This document shows positions 32,041 to 40,088 of a stretch of DNA of 64,000 nt, in pieces. The DNA comes from Actinomadura formosensis NBRC 14204. Its GTDB lineage: Bacteria; Actinomycetota; Actinomycetes; Streptosporangiales; Streptosporangiaceae. Location: positions 1 through 64,000 of the forward strand of contig NZ_BCQQ01000006.1 of NCBI RefSeq assembly GCF_001552155.1. Direction: 5' to 3'. The position numbers were made by a program, and so were the translations under genes. Every line of letters begins with the position of its first letter. Positions within the stretch are counted from its first letter, which is position 1. The notes under the pieces are model-generated. The model did not search any database and was not told where the DNA came from. It saw only the letters and a program-made list of their open reading frames with translations.

Positions 32041-32697
32041 ATGTCCACACCCGTGTGCGTCGTTCTTGGGGCCGGGCCCGGTTTGGGGCTCGCCGTCGCC
32101 CGGCGGTTCGCCGCCGAGGGGTATCACGCGGTGCTGGCCGCGCGGCTGAGCGAACATGCCGAACCGCTGGCCGCCATGCTGCGGGACGAGGGGCACGGCG
32201 CGGAAGGGGCGGGTGTCGACCTGACCGACCCCGCGGCCGTCCACGACGTGATCGGCGGAATCGGGGAACGGCACGGCCGGATCGACCTTCTGCACTTCAA
32301 CCCCAGCGTGTGGCGGGAGAAGGACCCGCTGCACCTCACCGTCCCCGAACTCCTTGAGGACGTGGCGCTCGGGGCCGGGGCGCTGCTGCCCGCCGTGCAG
32401 GCCGCGCGGCCGTTCATGCGGGCCGGTGCCCGGGTGCTCGTCACCGGGTCCGCCGCGGCGGACACGCCGTTCCACGGCGCCGCGTCGCTGGGCGTCCAGA
32501 AGGCCGCCGTGCGCAACCTCGTCACCAGCCTGGACGCCACCCTGGCGCCGGACGGGATCCGCGCGGTCGCGGTGCAGGTCAACGGTGTGCTCGGCAAGGA
32601 GGGCCCGTTCTCGCCGGCCCCGATCGCCGACGCCATGTGGCGGGCCGTCGCCAGGCCCGACGGCGAATGGACCCCGCACGTCCCCTACGACGGCTGA
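32041..32697 (+). CDS. SDR-family protein with Leu in place of the catalytic Tyr
   Basis: The 218-residue protein has a cofactor motif LGAGPGLG (about 9-16) and a strand-4 segment LLHFNPSVWR where classical SDRs have NNAG. The Ser is present in VTGSAAAD, but the YxxxK position reads LGVQK, so the catalytic Tyr is absent while the Lys remains. This subfamily may be a non-classical reductase or a binding protein. Purines (GGAAGGCAGGAG) precede the ATG. It is followed by a P450 remnant on the other strand. Confidence 0.85.
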   Translation: MSTPVCVVLGAGPGLGLAVARRFAAEGYHAVLAARLSEHAEPLAAMLRDEGHGAEGAGVDLTDPAAVHDVIGGIGERHGRIDLLHFNPSVWREKDPLHLTVPELLEDVALGAGALLPAVQAARPFMRAGARVLVTGSAAADTPFHGAASLGVQKAAVRNLVTSLDATLAPDGIRAVAVQVNGVLGKEGPFSPAPIADAMWRAVARPDGEWTPHVPYDG

Positions 32698-32834
32698 CGC
32701 GGGGTGCCGGCCGCCGCCTCCGGGGTGAACCGGTCCGGGTCGAACCTCTGCGAGTCGGGCCAGTACTCGGGGTTCATGTGGACGGCCCAGAACGGGTAGA
32801 AGATCGTGCTACGCGGCGTGGCCCGCAAAGCCGG
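32698..32834 (-). pseudogene. Cytochrome P450 fragment (ExxR to meander region)
   Basis: On the minus strand this stretch reads ALRATPRSTIFYPFWAVHMN followed by PEYWPDSQRFDPDRFTPE. That is the segment just after the ExxR helix and the WxxPxxFxPxRF meander motif of cytochromes P450. The N-terminal 250 or more residues and the heme-binding FxxGxRxC loop are missing, and the frame then runs antisense into the SDR gene. A remnant only. Confidence 0.75.
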
Positions 32835-32901
32835 CTAGCCCCACCCGGTCCCGGTCGGCGGCGGGTTGTCGCGTCCGCCGCCGTCCGGGCGCGGGCCGGG
32901 G

Positions 32902-33618
32902 TCAGCTGAGGACGGCGTTCAGGCGCTCCTCGCGCAGGCGGTCGGCCCACGAGTTGTCCAGCGGCTGCAGCTCCGAGCCGACCGCCCAGCCGAGCAGCAG
33001 GTCGGCGAGGCCCGGGTTGCGGACGAGGGCCGGGCCGTGCATGTAGGTGCCAAGGACGCGTCCGCTGTAGGCGCCCTCGAAGCCGTCACCGGAACCGTTT
33101 CCGACGCCGTGCACGACCTTCGCGAACGGGCGGACGTTCTGGCCGAGGTGGGTGACGCCCTGGTGGTTCTCGAAGCCGGTGATGCGCGGGACGTTCAGCT
33201 CGGCCGCGACATCGCCGACGATCTCGCCGACGGCGCGCTGCTCGCCGCGTCCCGAGCGGATGTCGAGGAGGCCGAGGCCGGGGACGGGCTGGCCCTCCTC
33301 GCCGCCGAACTCGTGGCCGAGCAGCTGGTAGCCGGCGCAGACGGCGAACACGACCGCGCCCGACTGGACGGCGCGGGCCAGCCCGCCGTCGCCCCGCAGC
33401 CGCTGCGCCGCGAGGATCTGCGGGCGGTCCTCGCCGCCGCCGAGGAGATAGATGTCACCGTCGGCGGGGACGGGCTCGTCGGAGCGCAGGTGCACGGTCT
33501 CGGTCGGGATGCCGCGCAGCGCCGCGCGCCGCTCCAGGACGATCGTGTTGCCCTGGTCGCCGTAGGTGCTGAGGAGGTCCGGGTAGATCCAGACGATTTT
33601 GATGCGGTCAGACGACAC
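32902..33618 (-). CDS. gatD: Lipid II isoglutaminyl synthase, glutaminase subunit GatD
   Basis: The 238-residue class I glutamine amidotransferase has the nucleophile Cys94 in FAVCAGYQLLG and His194 in GTYMHGP, as in GatD. It frees ammonia from glutamine for MurT, which amidates the D-Glu of lipid II to D-isoglutamine. DIYLLGGGEDRPQ and ENHQGVTHLG are family segments. The start overlaps the end of murT by 11 bp, so the two subunits are co-translated. Confidence 0.95.
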   Translation of the reverse strand: MSSDRIKIVWIYPDLLSTYGDQGNTIVLERRAALRGIPTETVHLRSDEPVPADGDIYLLGGGEDRPQILAAQRLRGDGGLARAVQSGAVVFAVCAGYQLLGHEFGGEEGQPVPGLGLLDIRSGRGEQRAVGEIVGDVAAELNVPRITGFENHQGVTHLGQNVRPFAKVVHGVGNGSGDGFEGAYSGRVLGTYMHGPALVRNPGLADLLLGWAVGSELQPLDNSWADRLREERLNAVLS

Positions 33619-34858
33619 GGCCGTACCTCGTTCGGATGGTCTGGAAGGCGGTGTAGTTGGCGATCACGTCCAGGTGTCCGGGCGGGACGGCCATGACCGC
33701 CTGGTCGATGTCGTCCACGACGGTGAAGGACACCTCGGCGGCCTCCAGCCGGGCGGCGAGGTCGATGCGGCGTTCGCCGGTGACCCACACGGGACGGCCC
33801 CGCAGGATGCGGTAGTCGACGTCCCACAGCCAGGACGTGTCGCGGCCGTCGGGGCCCTGCGCGTTGACCGACAGGGCGACGGGGCCGGGCGCGGGCTGCA
33901 GGACGTCGAACGCCTCCAGCCACCCGGCCGGGTTCTTCGACAGCAGCAGCCGGATGGAGCGCCCCTCGTGCTCGACCGTGGTGTACCGGCCGGCGACGGA
34001 CGTGACCTGCGACAGCAGCGGAAGCGCCTGCTCGGGCGGGACGCCGAACTGCGCGACGACCGCGAGCGCGATCAGCGCGTTCGAGCGGTTCGCGCGGCCC
34101 GGCAGGGACAGGCCGGTGAGCGAGTAGGACCGCCCGTCGGGGGCGGTGATCGTGTCGCCCCTCAGCGTCCAGTCGGGCCGGGGACGGGCGAACGTGCACT
34201 GGCGGCAGCGCCAGTCGCTGTCCTCGTCGGTGTCCTGCCGGTCGAGGGGGCCGCCGCACTCGGGGCAGCACCAGGAGTCCTCGCGCCAGTGCTGGCCCGC
34301 GGCGACCCACGTGACGCTCTTGGCGGTGGACGCGCCCCAGGTGACGAGCGGGTCGTCGCAGTTGGCGATGACGTGGCTGGTCGGGGACGCCTCCAGGGCG
34401 CGGCGCCACTTGCCGGCCAGCAGCCAGATCTCGGCGGCACGGTCCATCTGGTCGCGGCTCAGGTTCATCAGCGCGACGACGTTCGCCCCGGTCTCCTTCA
34501 GGACCATCGGGACGTACTTCTCGTCACACTCCAGCACGCCGTAGCGGGCGGACGGCGCGGACGCGAGCGCGGACACGTGCCCGGTCGGCATGTTCGCGCC
34601 GAACGCGTTCGTGGCGACCTCGCCCAGCGGCGTCATCGCCGAGGTGATCAGCCGGGTCGTCGTCGTCTTGCCGTTGGTCGCGCTGACGAGGACGAGCTTG
34701 CGGTCCTTCGCGAGCCTGGTCAGCAGTTCGGGGTCGAGCCGCAGGCCGACCCGACCGCCGATCACCGAGCCGTCCCCGCGGCCCGCCATTCGGGACATCT
34801 TGGCGGCCGTACGACCGAGCGCGACGGCCAGCTGCGAACGCAGCGGAAGATCGCTCAT
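33608..34858 (-). CDS. murT: Lipid II isoglutaminyl synthase, Mur-ligase subunit MurT
   Basis: The 416-residue protein has the Mur-ligase P-loop VSATNGKTTTTRL (about 57-69), the ECDEKYVP segment, a four-Cys zinc ribbon (CPECGGPLD then CRQC near 200-225) characteristic of MurT, and the C-terminal DUF1727 domain ending IRTRYGRVV. It activates the D-Glu carboxylate of lipid II with ATP for amidation by GatD-derived ammonia on the cytoplasmic face. Confidence 0.95.
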   Translation of the reverse strand: MSDLPLRSQLAVALGRTAAKMSRMAGRGDGSVIGGRVGLRLDPELLTRLAKDRKLVLVSATNGKTTTTRLITSAMTPLGEVATNAFGANMPTGHVSALASAPSARYGVLECDEKYVPMVLKETGANVVALMNLSRDQMDRAAEIWLLAGKWRRALEASPTSHVIANCDDPLVTWGASTAKSVTWVAAGQHWREDSWCCPECGGPLDRQDTDEDSDWRCRQCTFARPRPDWTLRGDTITAPDGRSYSLTGLSLPGRANRSNALIALAVVAQFGVPPEQALPLLSQVTSVAGRYTTVEHEGRSIRLLLSKNPAGWLEAFDVLQPAPGPVALSVNAQGPDGRDTSWLWDVDYRILRGRPVWVTGERRIDLAARLEAAEVSFTVVDDIDQAVMAVPPGHLDVIANYTAFQTIRTRYGRVV

Positions 34859-35213
34859 GGACTCCGTCTTCTCTGGATGCGCCGGGAAACCGCTCCGAGC
34901 CTAGCCGCTGAGCGCCCCGCTCGCGGCGCGCCCGCCGGGTTCGGGGGCGTCCCGCGGCGGCGCGGCGTCCAATGTGTGCATCATCACAAGGAGTCCGGTA
35001 AACCACCCGGAGGAATCTTGACCGATACCGACATGTCGTGATTCGGTGCGACCTCCGACTGCGGGGTGCCAGATTTCCAGCCACGCCTCCGAGAACGGCG
35101 GCACCCACTACTTTTGTCGGTAGCCCTGCTGGTTCGCGGGGAAACGAGCCCGTCTCTGCCGGCGGGCCTGGATCGCAAGCGTGGCATAGCGGCTATAAGG
35201 CGAGGTCTGAGCG
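34859..35213. other. Divergent promoter region, murT and zinc-ribbon gene
   Basis: 355 bp without a supportable gene. TATAAG about 20 bp before the ATG at 35214 may be a -10 element for the plus-strand gene, with GGCGAGG as its ribosome binding site. A 7-codon frame starting TTG after GGAGGAATC (near 35019-35042) is present, but I would not call it. Confidence 0.4.
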
Positions 35214-36791
35214 ATGCAGTGTCCGACGTGCGGTAATGACACGCCTGGGACGCTCGGCAAGTGTTCACACTGCGAGGCGCCGATCGACGTGTACTCGATC
35301 GGGCCCGCCGTTCCACTGGCGGCACCCCTCGCGGACCCGGCCACGTTCGGCACCGCCGAGGCGCTCGGCGAGCAGACGATGATGGTGCCGCCGCCCACAC
35401 CGTCCTGGGCACCCGGCCCGCAGCCGCCCGTGCCGCCGGATCTCGCGATGCCGCCCCTGCCCGCGGCACCCCCGCCCGCCGCGTCCCAGCTCCCGGTGTC
35501 CCAGCCCGCGGCGTTCCAGCAGCCGTCACCGCAGTCGGCGGCGACCGGGCCGCAGGCGCCGCCTCCCTTCCCGCCGTCCGCGGAGCCGTCGGCGGCGACG
35601 CCCGGCACCGCGTCCCCGCTGCCGCCCGTCGATCCCGACGACACCGCGGCATGGACGTTCAACCCCGACGAGGACGATTCCGGCTCGTTCGGGACCGTTC
35701 CGCCGCCGGCGCCCGCGTGGGGGAACGGGCGGCCGGCGCTGCCCGCGAACGAGCGGCCCGCGCTGCCGGCGCCCGCGGACCCCGCGCCCCCGTCGTTCGG
35801 CCTCGCCCCGCAGCCCGAGCCGAGGGAGTCGATCGTCCCGGATTCGTGGTTCGCACAGCCCCGCAAGCCCGACGAACCGGACGCAGACGCGACCCAGGTG
35901 TGGGGGCAGCAGGGCGCCGCGCAGCCGCCCGCCTTCCAGGACGCGGACGCCACCCAGATCGCCCCCGGCCCGATGATGGGCCCCGGTCCCGGCCCGCAGG
36001 GCTTCGGCGGCGACCTCGACCAGACGCGGATGGATCCCGGCGCCCCCATGGGCGCTCCCCCGATGGGCGGGCCCGGCATGGCGCCGATGGGCGCTCCGAT
36101 GGGCGGCGCTCCGATGGGGCCGGGTGACCCCGCGTACGGCGGCTTCCCGCCGGCGCAGCGGCCGCCGAAGAGCGGCGGGACGAGCAAGCCGCTCATCGCC
36201 GCCGTCGCCGCACTCGTCACCGTCGCGGCCGGGGCCGTGGTGTTCGTCGCGTGGCCGTCCGGTGACGGCTCGTCCGCGGGCACGACACCGACGCCGTCGG
36301 CGTCCAGCACTCAGGTCGCGCAGAAGAACACGATCCCGGCCGCGACGAAGCAGCAGGCCGCGGCAATGAACGCGCTCCTGAACGACAGCGTCGACACCCG
36401 CCGCATCCTCGCCGGCGCGCTCGGCCGGGCCGGCAAGTGCAAGACGCTGCCGCAGGCCATCCAGGGATTCCAGACGGTCGCGCAGCGCCGCCAGAACCAG
36501 TTGCGCCGCACCAGCCGGCTCCAGCTCGACAAGCTGGCGAACGGGGAGCGGCTGCGCGGCTCGCTGGCCCAGGCGCTGACCGCGTCACTCCAGGTCGACC
36601 AGGTTCTGCTGCAGTGGGCGCAGGCGAACCAGCGCAACTGCCACGGCAAGCCGCGGCCGAGCGCCGCGCAGGTGCCCGGCCGAGCCGCCATCGAACAGCG
36701 CGCGACGACGGCGAAGAAGCAGTTCGTCGTGCTGTGGAACCCGGTCGCGAGGAAGACGGGCCAGCCGCAGCGGAGCTGGAAGCGGGTGTAA
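35214..36791 (+). CDS. Zinc-ribbon, proline-rich, single-TM protein (paralogue 1)
   Basis: The 525-residue protein has an N-terminal zinc ribbon (CPTCGND at 3-9, CSHCEAP near 17-23), a 280-residue disordered Pro/Ala/Gly-rich region with DADATQ repeats and a Met-Gly-Ala-Pro repeat block (about 255-305), one transmembrane helix (about 325-346) and an extracellular helical domain of about 160 residues with two Cys. It resembles the shorter protein encoded next and probably arose by duplication. No named family; likely a membrane protein with a cytoplasmic zinc ribbon. Confidence 0.8.
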   Translation: MQCPTCGNDTPGTLGKCSHCEAPIDVYSIGPAVPLAAPLADPATFGTAEALGEQTMMVPPPTPSWAPGPQPPVPPDLAMPPLPAAPPPAASQLPVSQPAAFQQPSPQSAATGPQAPPPFPPSAEPSAATPGTASPLPPVDPDDTAAWTFNPDEDDSGSFGTVPPPAPAWGNGRPALPANERPALPAPADPAPPSFGLAPQPEPRESIVPDSWFAQPRKPDEPDADATQVWGQQGAAQPPAFQDADATQIAPGPMMGPGPGPQGFGGDLDQTRMDPGAPMGAPPMGGPGMAPMGAPMGGAPMGPGDPAYGGFPPAQRPPKSGGTSKPLIAAVAALVTVAAGAVVFVAWPSGDGSSAGTTPTPSASSTQVAQKNTIPAATKQQAAAMNALLNDSVDTRRILAGALGRAGKCKTLPQAIQGFQTVAQRRQNQLRRTSRLQLDKLANGERLRGSLAQALTASLQVDQVLLQWAQANQRNCHGKPRPSAAQVPGRAAIEQRATTAKKQFVVLWNPVARKTGQPQRSWKRV

Positions 36792-36807
36792 CGGCCGATT
36801 ACGGTCG

Positions 36808-36843
36808 GGTTCCAAGCCACGTGGAACCGCCCCGGCGCCGGGG
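36808..36843 (+). terminator. Double hairpin between the zinc-ribbon genes
   Basis: GGTTCCA/TGGAACC (36808-36814 with 36822-36828) is followed at once by the perfect palindrome CCCCGGC-GCCGGGG (36830-36843). Located 17 bp after the first gene and ahead of the second, it could end the first transcript or attenuate into the second. Confidence 0.45.
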
Positions 36844-36891
36844 TCACGAAGTATCTTGTGAGCGTTCGAAATCACGGGGTCAGGGAGCGTC

Positions 36892-37758
36892 ATGCGGTGT
36901 CCGAACTGCGGGACCGACACCGGCACGTCGTCGCCTCGCTGCATGCGCTGCAACGCACCCCTCCCGCCGCCCGGTGCGCCCCCACCCGGCGGTGACGCGA
37001 CGGCCCGCGACCCGCTCGGCGAGGTGCCCGTCCCGCGCGATCCGCTGCCGCCGCCATGGGAGAACCCCGTCCCCTGGGATGTGCCGTCCGACTACACGAC
37101 GCCCATGCCGCCGTCGGAACAGCGGTCCACTCCGCTGTCCCCCGAGCCGTGGTCGGAACCGGCGATCTGGCAGCCGCCCGTGCAGCCGAAGAAGAGCCGC
37201 CTCCCGTACTTCCTGGGCACGGCGGGCGTCGTCCTCCTCATCGGGGTGGCGCTCGGGATCGTGTTCTGGCCGAGCGGGTCGAACACCCCCACGCCGCCGC
37301 CCGCGGCCACCCAGCCGTCCACCCGGCCGGTGGAGACCGCCGGGACGCAGACCGAGGACACCGGTGACTTCGACACCCAGGCCAAGGCCGTGAACGACCT
37401 GCTGGACGACATGCACTCGACCCGCACCGACCTCGGCACGGTCGTCACCGAGGACTGCCCGGTCAGCGGGCTGGAGAGCGTCCTCGACGCGCGCCAGAGC
37501 CAGTTGGAGAAGGCCCGCGAGCTGGAGGTGGGCGCGCTCGACAACGGCACCCAGATGAGGGACGCGCTGGTCCGCGCGCTGGAGGCGTCGACCGAGTCGA
37601 ACCGGCGCTACCTGGACGTCGCGCCCGGCTGCCCGTCCGAGGGCGAGGTCGCGGACGTCAACCAGCGGGCGAGCAGCGCCAAGAGCGAGTTCATCGGCTA
37701 CTGGACGCCGATCGCCGAGCGGGCCGGCCTCCCCGCCCGCGGCGAAAGCGACATCTGA
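36892..37758 (+). CDS. Zinc-ribbon single-TM protein (paralogue 2)
   Basis: The 288-residue protein repeats the plan of its neighbour: zinc ribbon (CPNCGTD at 3-9, CMRCNAP near 17-23), a Pro-rich linker, one transmembrane helix (about 105-125) and an extracellular helical domain with paired Cys (TEDCPVSGLESVLDARQSQL, APGCPSEGEV). The extracellular domain lines up with that of paralogue 1 (KCKTLPQAIQGFQTVAQRRQ). Function unknown. It ends 5 bp before the convergent DUF5955-like gene. Confidence 0.8.
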   Translation: MRCPNCGTDTGTSSPRCMRCNAPLPPPGAPPPGGDATARDPLGEVPVPRDPLPPPWENPVPWDVPSDYTTPMPPSEQRSTPLSPEPWSEPAIWQPPVQPKKSRLPYFLGTAGVVLLIGVALGIVFWPSGSNTPTPPPAATQPSTRPVETAGTQTEDTGDFDTQAKAVNDLLDDMHSTRTDLGTVVTEDCPVSGLESVLDARQSQLEKARELEVGALDNGTQMRDALVRALEASTESNRRYLDVAPGCPSEGEVADVNQRASSAKSEFIGYWTPIAERAGLPARGESDI

Positions 37759-37763
37759 CCGGG

Positions 37764-38117
37764 TCAGCCCAGGCCGAGGGCGGTTCCGAGCGCACGGACG
37801 GCCTCGGCCAGCGCGGCCACGCCGCCGACCCGGCGTCCGAGGCGCGCGAGCGCGCCCTCCATCCGCTCGGGGTCGGGGTCGCCGGAATCCGCCTCCTCGC
37901 GGACGTCGGCGAGGTCGCGGCGCGCCCTGGCGGGCTCGGCGAGTTCGGCGGCGTGCGCCTCCAGCAGCCGCTCGACGCGGGCGAGGGCGTCCGCGGCGTC
38001 GCCGGGCGGCCCGGCGCCGATCCGCTGGTTCTGCGTGACGTTCTCGCCCGCCGCGACCTGCCCGGAGACGCGGGCGTTGCCGCCGATCCTGATGCCCCGG
38101 TCACCGTGCTCGCTCAT
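37764..38117 (-). CDS. DUF5955-like small protein
   Basis: The 117-residue product starts with a Gly-rich motif (IRIGGNARVSGQVAAGENVT followed by QNQR) and continues as a charged helical domain rich in Ala, Glu and Arg (two long helices, possible coiled coil). The leader motif is what I associate with DUF5955. A similar tail (ITGGTVNGQVAGGKRIDQRQ) ends the 620-residue membrane protein encoded 34 bp upstream, so the two probably act together. Function unknown. Confidence 0.7.
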   Translation of the reverse strand: MSEHGDRGIRIGGNARVSGQVAAGENVTQNQRIGAGPPGDAADALARVERLLEAHAAELAEPARARRDLADVREEADSGDPDPERMEGALARLGRRVGGVAALAEAVRALGTALGLG

Positions 38118-38151
38118 GCGCCCTCCAGATGCCGTCGGGGGTTGACGCGGT

Positions 38152-40014
38152 TCATGGGTTGACGCGGCCGGGGCCGCCCTGCCGCTGGTCGATGCGCTTG
38201 CCCCCGGCGACCTGACCGTTCACGGTCCCGCCGGTGATGATGACGCCCTCGTTCATGATGACGCCGGCCTGCGTCCGGTACGCCGACACGTCGATGCCGC
38301 ACTCGTCCCCCAGGTAGTCGAGCAGCGCCTCGTTGACGCGCCACTCGATCAGCCGCGTGTACTTGTCGGCGTCCATCTCCTGGACGTAGGTGTCGAAGTC
38401 GGCGGCGGCGCACAGCTCCCGGACGCTGATCCGCGCGCCGTAGTCGTGCACCATCCGGCGCGCGGAGTCGTGCGCGGACGCCGCCGCGATCACGCTGCGG
38501 ACCGTCGCCCAGCAGGTCGCGACCGTCCGGACGCCGGGCAGCAGCATCCCGCTGAGGACGGTGCGCCACCCGTGCTTGAAGGCGTAGAAGAGCTGGGTCG
38601 CGGTGCTCCAGGTGGGCAGCAGGTCCACGATGCGGAACTCGCGCCGGACGGGCGGCAGCACGGTCGCCGCGAAATTCCCGTACAGCATCCGGCCCTCGAC
38701 CGCGAGATACACGAAGGCGGTGAGGGAGATGTCCTGTTCCTCGGCGGCCGCGACGACGCGGCCGTCCCGGCTGAGGACGGCCTGCCCGTGGGCGCCGACC
38801 GTGATGCGCTGGAAGCAGCGGATGTGCGACTGCGGATGCCGGACGAGCGCGTCGACGGCCTCCGGCGTGGCCATCGAGAACGGGCATCCGTGCGCCGGGT
38901 CGATCAGCGGGTGCGGCGGCATCGAGGTGGCGATCGCCGGGTCGGCGGGACGCATCCGCTGCACGCTCTCGCCACGCCCGGCGATGTGCATGCCGGTGAG
39001 GAGCGCGGTGATCCGCTCGTTCGGCGGCAGGTCCTCCAGGCCGGCGGTGTGCTCCCCGGTCGGGCGCTCGTCCCGCATGGCGTGGAGCCGGTCCCGCACC
39101 CGCATGTGCATGACCATCGGGTCGACGCGGGACGGCCCCGCGGCGTCGTCCCCGTGCTTGACGAGGTCGACCCGGCCGGAGGCGGGACGGTCCAGTTCCA
39201 GCACGATCGACCATGCCCGCGCCCACGGCGAGGTGAGGTCGCCCGCGCCGATGAACGGGTTCGTCCCCGAGTGCAGCGTCACGTTGCCGCGCTGGGCGGA
39301 GCGGACCCGCGTCACGACCTTCCCCGCGCGTTCGCCGAACGCGCGCGGGCCCGGCCCGGTCGCGCCGGGTGCGAGGTCGCGCGCGAGGACGGCGTAGACG
39401 GCGGCGAGATGGCCGATGACCGTCATGCTCAGGGCGAGGGTCAGCATGATCAGGCTGGGGACGGCCAGATCCGTCTGGAGCAGTTCCAGGGCTCCCTTGT
39501 CCTGCTCCAGTTCGTGGGTGGTGTAGCCCGCATTTTCGACCAGCTGTGCACCGACCACGGGGACCACGGCGGCGGCGACGACCACCCCGACCGCGTTGAC
39601 CGCCACCCAGCCGACGAGCAGCCGCATCCCCGGGGAGAGCCGCCGCCATGGGATCGCGTAGAAGGCGGAGAGGACCAGCGCGAACATGAAGAGGCCGACG
39701 GCGATGAGCGGCAGGAGGATGAGCGCGACCGTCCAGATCCCGCAAAGGACGAGGTCGCGGATCAGCCGGTAGCGGCGTGCCCGCAGCGCGTGCAGGATCA
39801 CCGGTTCCAGGTCGAACCCGAAGGACGGGACGACGGCGCGGTTCTCGTCGTCGAGGAACTCGGAGATGACCCGATCGCAGATCCGCCGGTCCAGGTAGAC
39901 GGCGGCGCACAGGTAGCGGGTGGTGTTCTGCAGCGGCTGCTGCGCGGCCTCCGCGGCCGTCTGCGCGTGGTGGAAGAACGGCGCGCCGCCCGGAGTGTCC
40001 TGCTCCACGGTCAT
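38152..40014 (-). CDS. Polytopic membrane protein of the HerA-ATPase operon
   Basis: ATG 40014 starts a 620-residue protein. An N-terminal cytoplasmic segment (about 1-80, RYLCAAVYLDRRICDRVISE) is followed by about four transmembrane helices (LVLCGIWTVALILLPLIAVG; two near 110-160; LIMLTLALSMTVIGHLAAVY), a large polar domain from about 235 and a Gly-rich C terminus (GVIITGGTVNGQVAGG) like the start of the DUF5955-like protein. No family recognised. It follows the HerA-like ATPase gene by 74 bp on the same strand. Confidence 0.7.
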   Translation of the reverse strand: MTVEQDTPGGAPFFHHAQTAAEAAQQPLQNTTRYLCAAVYLDRRICDRVISEFLDDENRAVVPSFGFDLEPVILHALRARRYRLIRDLVLCGIWTVALILLPLIAVGLFMFALVLSAFYAIPWRRLSPGMRLLVGWVAVNAVGVVVAAAVVPVVGAQLVENAGYTTHELEQDKGALELLQTDLAVPSLIMLTLALSMTVIGHLAAVYAVLARDLAPGATGPGPRAFGERAGKVVTRVRSAQRGNVTLHSGTNPFIGAGDLTSPWARAWSIVLELDRPASGRVDLVKHGDDAAGPSRVDPMVMHMRVRDRLHAMRDERPTGEHTAGLEDLPPNERITALLTGMHIAGRGESVQRMRPADPAIATSMPPHPLIDPAHGCPFSMATPEAVDALVRHPQSHIRCFQRITVGAHGQAVLSRDGRVVAAAEEQDISLTAFVYLAVEGRMLYGNFAATVLPPVRREFRIVDLLPTWSTATQLFYAFKHGWRTVLSGMLLPGVRTVATCWATVRSVIAAASAHDSARRMVHDYGARISVRELCAAADFDTYVQEMDADKYTRLIEWRVNEALLDYLGDECGIDVSAYRTQAGVIMNEGVIITGGTVNGQVAGGKRIDQRQGGPGRVNP

Positions 40015-40088
40015 GACGACGAAAATATCCGGATGATCACCCTGACAGGTGGAACGGAACCGAGTTGTGATCCGCTGGCCACACCCGG

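Noticed and set aside
35019-35042. Seven-codon TTG frame after GGAGGAATC
   Set aside because: Too short to support and no neighbouring gene that would need a leader; chance is likely.
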